Assembly: GCA_030049955.1 (NCBI GenBank)
Contig: JASIJX010000473.1
Coordinates: 1 to 14,232 of the forward strand
Direction of reading: 5' to 3'
Length of the DNA stretch: 14,232 nucleotides
Source of the DNA: Acidobacteriaceae bacterium
GTDB lineage: Bacteria; Acidobacteriota; Terriglobia; Terriglobales; Acidobacteriaceae
The position numbers and the translations under genes are program-made. The notes below the pieces were generated by a model that worked only from the letters and a program-made list of their open reading frames with translations, did not search any database and had not been told where the DNA came from. Below, piece after piece: positions 5,501-11,531 of this stretch; position 1 is the first letter of the stretch; each line of letters starts with the position of its first letter.

Positions 5501-8002
5501 GTGAAGATGGATTTTGTGGGGCAACGCGGTTGGTTATGCGATTCGAAATGGATGGGAGCGCTGCTACTGGCCGTTTGTGCCATCGCATCTCCTCTGACGC
5601 GGTGCTTTGGCGAAGATCACGCTTTAGTAATCAAGGTGAACAAGGACGATGGTAGCTACGCGGTGGCCTTCCCAGGGTCGGGCGCCGATGTTCTGCGCGC
5701 CGGAGCCGCCGTTCAGGTGGATGGCCGATGGCTCCATGCCCGCGATTATCCGCGCCACGAAGTTAGCCAATCGGAGACGAACGGCTATCTGGGACAGGCA
5801 ACAGAGTGGCAGGTGAGGTATACAGGCGTGGCCGGACAGCCGGACCTGATCTACCGCCTGCGCGCCTATGCGTCCAAGCCCTTCGGCGATATTCAGGTCA
5901 CAGTGCGCAATACAACTTCCAGGGTCATCCACGTTGAAGACATTCGTTCCCTGGATGCGACGGAAGGAGCGATAGTAGATCTTGGAGGTCCAGCCTCAGC
6001 TGACCGCGTTCTTTCTGATAGTTGGAGCGAAGATGCGCCTGCCATCACCATCTACGACCTGGCCGATACGAAGAACCAGTTGCATCGTGCGGTGGGCAGT
6101 CAGTTGATCTATAACCTGCGCAGTCATGAGAGCCTTTTTTTCGGCGCACTCACTTCGGACCGCTTCGTCACCGTTCTCCGCCTGCAGCTTGCCTCTTCGT
6201 CGGGCGCGCAACCCCGCATCGCGAACTATGAAATTGATTCAACCGGTACGACCGAGCTGCAGACCGAGTATTCCCTCAGACATTCTCCCGCACGAGACCA
6301 GGTGCAGCTAAGCCTTCCGGTGAATCCAGGCGGAGAGTTGTCAGCCGAGCAGGTGCTCTTTAGTCTCGCGACAGATTATCACCGGCAGCTCGACACCTAC
6401 GGTTCTCTGATCAAAGAAATTCATCACGCGAGAACCTCGGCGCCACCGTTGATGGGATGGTGGAGCTGGACCGCATACTACTTTGGCCTCGACGAAGGCA
6501 CTGCCATCACCAATGCACAATGGGAAGCCGAACACCTGAAGTCGCTTGGCTATGACATCTTCCACATCGACGAAGGCTACCAGTACGCGCGCGGCGAATA
6601 CACCACGCCCGACGAGACTCTCTTCCCGCACGGCCTGGCATCCGTCTATTACAAGGTCCATGGTCTGGGATTAGTTCCTGCAATCTGGACGGCTCCCTTT
6701 GAAGTTTCGGACCGCTCCTGGGTCTACCAGAATCACCAGAACTGGTTGGTGAAGAATGCGACCGGCCAACCGATCCATGTCGGCACGGTAGTGGATAACA
6801 AAGATCCAGTTTACATCCTGGACACGACCAATCCAGAGGCCGCGAAATACCTGTATCAGACCTACTCCACGATGACCAAGGACTGGGGCATTCGCTATAT
6901 CAAGATTGATTTCATGGACGCCAGTGCGGTGGAAGGGTACTACTATAAACGCAACACCACCGCGCTTCAGGCACAGCGAATCGGGTTGGGCATCATCCGT
7001 GATGCTGTCGGTAACGACGTCTATCTGGACAAAGACGGAAGTCCCATGCTCAACCCGGTAGGCATGGTCGATTATGGCCGCATCTCGCAGGACACGGGCC
7101 ATACCTTTAGAGCCAGTAAAGATGCTGCTACTGGAATTGCCGCGCGCTATTTCATGAACCGCAACTACTTCGTCGCTGACCCAGATGCATTTACGGTCTC
7201 CACCCAGACGATTCGAGACCAGTCATGGCACGAAAGCAGCAAGCCACTGACTTTAAATGAAGCCGAAGTCTCCATTGCTCTGGCCGCTGTTTCTGGCGGC
7301 ATGTTCGAAATCGGAGATGACCTGCCCGCATTGACGAAGGATCCTGAACGTCTCGCTCTTATCGAGAATCAGGATCTCATCGACATGATTCGCCTCGGCA
7401 ATGCGTCTCTACCGCTCGATCTTATGAACTATGCAGCCGCGGACCAGCAGCCAAGCATCTTTCTCCTCAAAGAGGACCGCCGGCAGAGCATCCTCACTGT
7501 CTTCAATTGGACGGAGGTCGACCGGGATCACTCGATTGATCTTGCCACTATCGGTCTGCCTGCGACGGGCAGTTATGTGGCTACCAATGTTCTGGACAGC
7601 AAAGAAACGCCCGCTCTGCATGGTAGCATTCTGAGGCTGCATCAGCCCGCTCACTCGGTGCGCATGATTAAAATCATCGACACCCGATTTGAGCCGGCTC
7701 CTCCCGAGCTGACCGTCCAACATCCCTCTGCAGGGGATGCAGGCGCTACCCTAAGCTTCTCTGCGAAGTGCGCGGAAGTTAATCCGGTACTTTCTTATCA
7801 CTGGGATTTCGGAGACGGTGTAAGTGTCGACGGCAGCGAAGTAAATCATGCTTATACCGAACTAGGAAACTATGACGTGCATCTCACGGCTAAAGGCCTG
7901 GACGGTGTAACCGCCGAAGCGCATTACCAGATTCAGGTCTCCGGGCATATTCCAACGACATTTGAACCGGCAAGCAATCGCCGCTATCAGGCTGCGAACT
8001 GA
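5501..8002 (+). CDS. Secreted clan GH-D glycoside hydrolase (GH36/GH27-like alpha-galactosidase or alpha-N-acetylgalactosaminidase) with PKD domain
   Basis: The product has about 833 residues. GGAGG at 5491-5495 lies 5 nt before the GTG at 5501 and 11 nt before an ATG at 5507; either may be used, and the frame is open further upstream but without family similarity. Numbering from the ATG: a signal peptide (hydrophobic core ALLLAVCAIA) occupies the first 35 residues or so; a beta-rich domain runs to about 300; a TIM barrel begins with MGWWSW at 316 and FHIDEGYQYA; YIKIDF carries the probable nucleophile Asp468 and RISQDTGHTF the probable acid/base Asp529. A C-terminal beta-sandwich follows, then a PKD domain at about 735-815 with YHWDFGDG at 764-771. 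It would remove alpha-linked galactose or N-acetylgalactosamine outside the cytoplasm. The flanking AgaS and AgaZ genes favour the amino sugar, but specificity is inference. It converges with deoR. Confidence 0.85.
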   Translation: MKMDFVGQRGWLCDSKWMGALLLAVCAIASPLTRCFGEDHALVIKVNKDDGSYAVAFPGSGADVLRAGAAVQVDGRWLHARDYPRHEVSQSETNGYLGQATEWQVRYTGVAGQPDLIYRLRAYASKPFGDIQVTVRNTTSRVIHVEDIRSLDATEGAIVDLGGPASADRVLSDSWSEDAPAITIYDLADTKNQLHRAVGSQLIYNLRSHESLFFGALTSDRFVTVLRLQLASSSGAQPRIANYEIDSTGTTELQTEYSLRHSPARDQVQLSLPVNPGGELSAEQVLFSLATDYHRQLDTYGSLIKEIHHARTSAPPLMGWWSWTAYYFGLDEGTAITNAQWEAEHLKSLGYDIFHIDEGYQYARGEYTTPDETLFPHGLASVYYKVHGLGLVPAIWTAPFEVSDRSWVYQNHQNWLVKNATGQPIHVGTVVDNKDPVYILDTTNPEAAKYLYQTYSTMTKDWGIRYIKIDFMDASAVEGYYYKRNTTALQAQRIGLGIIRDAVGNDVYLDKDGSPMLNPVGMVDYGRISQDTGHTFRASKDAATGIAARYFMNRNYFVADPDAFTVSTQTIRDQSWHESSKPLTLNEAEVSIALAAVSGGMFEIGDDLPALTKDPERLALIENQDLIDMIRLGNASLPLDLMNYAAADQQPSIFLLKEDRRQSILTVFNWTEVDRDHSIDLATIGLPATGSYVATNVLDSKETPALHGSILRLHQPAHSVRMIKIIDTRFEPAPPELTVQHPSAGDAGATLSFSAKCAEVNPVLSYHWDFGDGVSVDGSEVNHAYTELGNYDVHLTAKGLDGVTAEAHYQIQVSGHIPTTFEPASNRRYQAAN

Positions 8003-8014
8003 CAGATTCTAAGC

Positions 8015-8045
8015 GGCCGCATCCGACGCACTGCCGGATGTGGCC
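8015..8045. terminator. Hairpin between convergent hydrolase and deoR genes, probable bidirectional terminator
   Basis: GGCCGCATCCG (8015-8025) pairs with CGGATGTGGCC (8035-8045), an 11-bp stem with one G-T pair and a 9-nt loop. It begins 12 bp after the hydrolase stop and lies 43 bp beyond the deoR stop. The position between two converging genes supports a terminator; neither strand has a T-run, so it would be non-canonical. Confidence 0.55.
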
Positions 8046-8088
8046 CCGCATACCGGCACTGCTCAGGTCAACGCACACTACGCAGCTA

Positions 8089-8901
8089 CTAAACCAAAAT
8101 CACCTCGATGTTTTGCGTGCGTAGTTCCGCCGCAATGGTTTCCGGCAGATCCTTGTCGGTGATCACGCAGTGGATAGCCGATAAGGGCACAATTCTGGAC
8201 AGGCTGCGGCGGTTGAATTTGGATGAATCACAGACTGCGACCACTCGCCCTGAAGCTGCCACCATAGCCCGGTTCACACGCGACTCCAGAAAGTTCGGCG
8301 TGGTTAACCCAATCTCCAGATCTAATCCGTCGACTCCGAGAAACAAAATGTCCGCGTGCATCTCCTCCAGCACATCTTCGGCTAGCGGCCCCACGAGCGA
8401 GAAGGAATTCTTGCGCAGCGTACCGCCGATGAGAATCACGTCGAAATCGGTTCCGGTCAGATCCGTGGCAATGTTCACGGCATTTGTGATGACCGTCAGA
8501 CGATTGAACTGCTTCAGCGCTTGTGCCACCGCTGTGGTTGTGGTTCCGGAATCGAGCATGACACATTGGCCTTCCTGAACCATCTTGGCAGCCGCCGCGG
8601 CGATCCGTTGCTTTTCGGGAGAATGTTGTTTCTGCTTCACCTGCAGAGTCGGATCGACTAATGCCCCTGACTGCAGGCGCAAGGCGCCACCATGACTGCG
8701 CTGAATCAGTCCCTGCGAATGCAGATGATCCAGATCTTTGCGAATGGTAATCTGGGAAATGTTCAGTGTACGGGAGAGTTCCCCTACTAGAACCCTGCCA
8801 TGTGTCTGGATCATAGACAGGATGTGTTGCTGCCGTTCGTCGACCAGCATATGGCCGTGGTTTGGCAACGCGGGTACACTCGCAGCTATTTTTCGTTTCA
8901 T
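8089..8901 (-). CDS. DeoR-family transcriptional regulator of the amino-sugar locus
   Basis: The product has 270 residues from the ATG at 8901. The N-terminal DeoR helix-turn-helix spans about 23-75: DERQQHILSMIQ, then GELSRTLNISQITIRKDLDHL and the RSHGGA wing, all typical. The C-terminal sugar-phosphate sensor domain contains MLDSGTTTTAVAQAL, VITNAVNIA, LIGGTLRKNSFSLVGP and FLGVDGLD, in the family's usual order and length, ending IEVILV. It probably represses the locus until a phosphorylated intermediate binds. The start is uncertain: the frame is open to a GTG at 8964, and an ATG at 8850 gives a shorter form; none has a strong ribosome binding site (CAGGAG lies 18 nt before 8901). It lies 119 bp downstream of the kinase in the same direction and is probably in its operon. 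The family is clear; naming it AgaR would be inference from context. Confidence 0.92.
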   Translation of the reverse strand: MKRKIAASVPALPNHGHMLVDERQQHILSMIQTHGRVLVGELSRTLNISQITIRKDLDHLHSQGLIQRSHGGALRLQSGALVDPTLQVKQKQHSPEKQRIAAAAAKMVQEGQCVMLDSGTTTTAVAQALKQFNRLTVITNAVNIATDLTGTDFDVILIGGTLRKNSFSLVGPLAEDVLEEMHADILFLGVDGLDLEIGLTTPNFLESRVNRAMVAASGRVVAVCDSSKFNRRSLSRIVPLSAIHCVITDKDLPETIAAELRTQNIEVILV

Positions 8902-9020
8902 CACTCGATCTTCGATAGGCTCCTGGTTACGCGTACGAAAAAGCGGAACGAGCCCATCAGACACGGGAATAAGTATGCGATGTGTTACGAAACCATATGA
9001 TCATGAGAATGCGTAGGATG

Positions 9021-9966
9021 TCAAAGCGGCGGCATGCGCGATGAGGCAAGAAACCCTTCTAGCAGAGCCCCATCGCGGAAAGACTCAGTGCCGCCGGGGC
9101 TCTGGGTTGAAAATCCTGCCGTGCGGTTACCAAAGGCTGCGCAGTCGCGCGGTGATTTGCCCTTCAGGTAGGCAGTCAGGAACCCGGCATTGAAGCTATC
9201 CCCAGCACCGACCGTGTCGACGGGCTTCAGGCACTCCGTGGGAACATGCCATCGTTGCTCATTCTTTTGAACGAGCGAACCTTGCTCGCCGCACTTCACC
9301 GCAACCAGCGGAACACGCCCGGCCAGGACCTCGATAGCATTTTCGGCATCGGCCTTCCCAGTGATCTTGCAGGCTTCGTTCTCATTGGGCAGAAAGATAT
9401 CGATAATGTCCAGCAACTCATCCAGTGGATCTCCCCATCGATCCTCTGGATCATCGTTCGTATCCAATGAAATTGTGAGGCCCGCAGCCTTCAGTTCCCG
9501 GCAGATACGCGGAATATCCGGCAGGAGCACCTTGTGAAGGTAGAGGGATGAGATATGGAAGTGACGTCCCGACGCAAGATAATCCATATCGAGATCCTCA
9601 GCGGACATCTCGAACATAGCTCCAGGAAAAGTGAGGATGCGGCGCTTGCCGTTATGGTCCAGCAGGATGGTGACGCCCGTCGCAGCGCCTCCGGGAACGC
9701 GCTTGACGCAAGAAAGATCGACCGCCTGCTCGGCCAACCGTTCCAGCGCAATACTTCCCAGCTTGTCGTCTCCCAACCGCGTGATGAAGCCGACGGAGAT
9801 CCCCAATGCACGAGGTTATGCGCGAGAATGGCGGACGAGTTGCCCAATGTCAGGCGAAAGTCCGTGGCCAGGATCTCCCGCTCGGTCGGTATCGCTTCCG
9901 GAAGCCCGTACAGGATGAGGTCAAGATTGATCTCGCCGCAATCGTCACGTCAAAACGCTTTTGCAT
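9021..9966 (-). pseudogene. PfkB/ribokinase-family sugar kinase, two frameshifts near the start
   Basis: The main open frame (9806-9021, 261 residues) carries GFITRLGDDKLG, GGAATGVTI, the NDDPEDRWG and LPNENEA segments, and the PfkB signature DTVGAGDSFNAGF with the catalytic Asp. It lacks the first 50 or so residues expected of this family. They are present upstream in other frames. The ATG at 9966 opens MQKRFDVTIA; near 9935-9938 the frame shifts to give EINLDLILYG, LPEAIPTEREILATDFRL and TLGNSSAILAHNLVH; near 9804-9809 it shifts again into the main frame at LGISVGF. Restoring one base at each site gives a normal kinase of about 315 residues that starts 4 bp after the agaS stop. A cytoplasmic kinase for tagatose-6-phosphate or the incoming amino sugar would fit. 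As written, only a truncated protein could be made. Confidence 0.85.
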
Positions 9967-9970
9967 GCCC

Positions 9971-11023
9971 CTACTCTGCCAACGTTACGGTCCGGGTCAG
10001 ATTCCGCGGAGTGTCAGGATTGAGTCCTTTATATAGGCCCAGATAGCTGCCCAGTAACTGCCCCCAAACGACATAGACGACAAGCCGAGCCAGCTCAGGC
10101 ACAGGCAGCCCAAGTTCGATTGCCAGATCGGCCGAAGCGGCAACCTCTGGCGTGATGCGGTTTGCGATAGCCAGTGTGCGTCCGCCAAGCTCTTTCATTT
10201 CCTGCAGCACTGCACTTTCTTCCACATATCCTGCATCGGAGAGCAATGTGCCGACGAGCACCTTGTCCGTCACGATCGACTTGGGCCCGTGGCGGAATTC
10301 CAGAGTATAGAAGTATTGCGCAAAAGTAGAGGAAGACTCCATAACTTTGAGCGACACCTCCGACGCGATTGGATATAGCGGGCCTTGCGCAAGAAAAGCG
10401 GCGTTTTCAAACGACTGCTGCGCGAATTCCTTCACTTGCAGTCCATAGTTGTCGAACAGAGAAGCAAGCGCATCCGGCAGTTCGTGTAGAGCTCGAATAA
10501 ACTCTTCCTGTCCCGCGAACTTCGCCGCGATGAATTGCAGAGCCAGCAGCATCGAGGTGAATGAAGCCGTCATCACAGTACTATGTTCGTCAACAGGTAG
10601 TTTAACGATGCGAGGGGTGAGACGAGCCAGTTTGTTCCCATCGCAGGTTACTGCCAGGAATTCAATACCGCGCTGCCGGAGTATTTCGGCAACTTGAAGC
10701 ACCTCAGAGGTATTTCCGGACCGCGAGATCAGAACCGGGAGAACGGCGTTTCTGCCCATCGAAAGCGTGGGATTCGGAAACAACAGAATTTCGGACGCAG
10801 GCACCGCACGTGCGGGCACGCGGACCAAGTTTGTCAAGGTGGTTGCAGCAGCTTGTGCCAGATGATAGCTGGTTCCGCAACCGACGAACAGCCACTCATG
10901 CGAGCGGGGACCCATACCTTCGAGGAGCGGCTCCAGATCGAGCCTCTTCAACTCCTTTAGGCTCTGGCGCCACACCTCTGGCTGCTCATAAATTTCGCGT
11001 AGTGTCGTCGCTCCGAATTCCAT
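9971..11023 (-). CDS. agaS: AgaS-type SIS-domain sugar-phosphate isomerase/deaminase, full length
   Basis: The product has 350 residues with two SIS domains. The first carries FVGCGTSY (46-53) and ISRSGNTSEV (99-108), which form the sugar-phosphate binding loop; the second carries LEFRHGPKS (241-249) and ends in the GQLLGSYLGLYKGLNPD helix region. This matches AgaS and the isomerase half of glucosamine-6-phosphate synthase, without a glutaminase domain, so it should act on amino-sugar phosphates in the cytoplasm, releasing ammonia to give a ketose phosphate. I chose the ATG at 11023 because GGGAG precedes it by 5 nt; the frame is open to 11194, but the extra residues are not family-like. It is the first gene of module B, 4 bp before the kinase start. 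The half-length relative at 4257-4895 is a divergent paralogue, not a recent copy. Confidence 0.92.
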   Translation of the reverse strand: MEFGATTLREIYEQPEVWRQSLKELKRLDLEPLLEGMGPRSHEWLFVGCGTSYHLAQAAATTLTNLVRVPARAVPASEILLFPNPTLSMGRNAVLPVLISRSGNTSEVLQVAEILRQRGIEFLAVTCDGNKLARLTPRIVKLPVDEHSTVMTASFTSMLLALQFIAAKFAGQEEFIRALHELPDALASLFDNYGLQVKEFAQQSFENAAFLAQGPLYPIASEVSLKVMESSSTFAQYFYTLEFRHGPKSIVTDKVLVGTLLSDAGYVEESAVLQEMKELGGRTLAIANRITPEVAASADLAIELGLPVPELARLVVYVVWGQLLGSYLGLYKGLNPDTPRNLTRTVTLAE

Positions 11024-11531
11024 ACACTCTCCCATGAATAGTTGTCTTCTTAAGAAAGCACCATCTTCGAGTCCAGAGCAGAAAAGCCCCGATTCTGGAA
11101 TGTGCCTTGGGCTTCCGATTTCAAAATACCTGCAGGCCAAACGCTCTTGCAGGAAATGCGCTGCAACCTGTTGATTTTGTTTAGCTCCCGCCAATGTCGA
11201 TCATAGGTTCCAGGCCAAATTCAGCGAGCCCGTTCGTACAGTTTTCAACAGAAGGGAAAGTATAGCATATAAATCGAAATAATAAGCGCAGAATTGTCTT
11301 GACAAAAGAAAGCCGATATGAAAGATTTCGTTATTCGCTCTTGGAGAGGCAAACCGGTTACGTATAAGCCGAGCTTGGTCGCTTGCCTTTTTATTCGAAA
11401 GATTGCGTTTGATGACGAAATGCATGAAACGCTGGTGAATCGCTCTTGGAATCTGACGAAAATGCCCGTAAATTTCGCAGGCGTCGGTGACGGAGGAGGT
11501 ACGGCTAATGACAGCCTTTGGGAGGAAAGCA
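11024..11531. promoter_or_regulatory. Divergent regulatory region between agaS and the TonB-dependent receptor
   Basis: The 508 bp holds no gene I can support; a 78-codon plus frame at 11318-11554 and minus frames overlapping it lack ribosome binding sites and family similarity. Promoter-like pieces are an inverted repeat TTGTCTTGACAA at 11294-11305, which supplies a consensus -35 (TTGACA) on the plus strand and TTGTCA on the minus strand, and a minus-strand TATACT at 11264-11259. No good -10 lies 16-18 bp after the plus-strand TTGACA. The 11-mer TCGCTCTTGGA occurs twice, at 11335-11345 and 11440-11450. The promoter assignment is tentative. Confidence 0.35.

Noticed and set aside
9491..9847. 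118-codon minus-strand open frame starting at 9847 as a separate gene
   Set aside because: Its first 20 or so residues (GNSSAILAHNL and so on) are the missing N-terminal part of the kinase in the pre-frameshift frame; beyond that it is out of frame with the kinase.
11395..11434. Spaced GAAA repeats resembling the E. coli AgaR operator pattern
   Set aside because: The spacing is irregular (about 9 and 24 bp) and the match to the published-style repeat is too loose to call an operator by eye.
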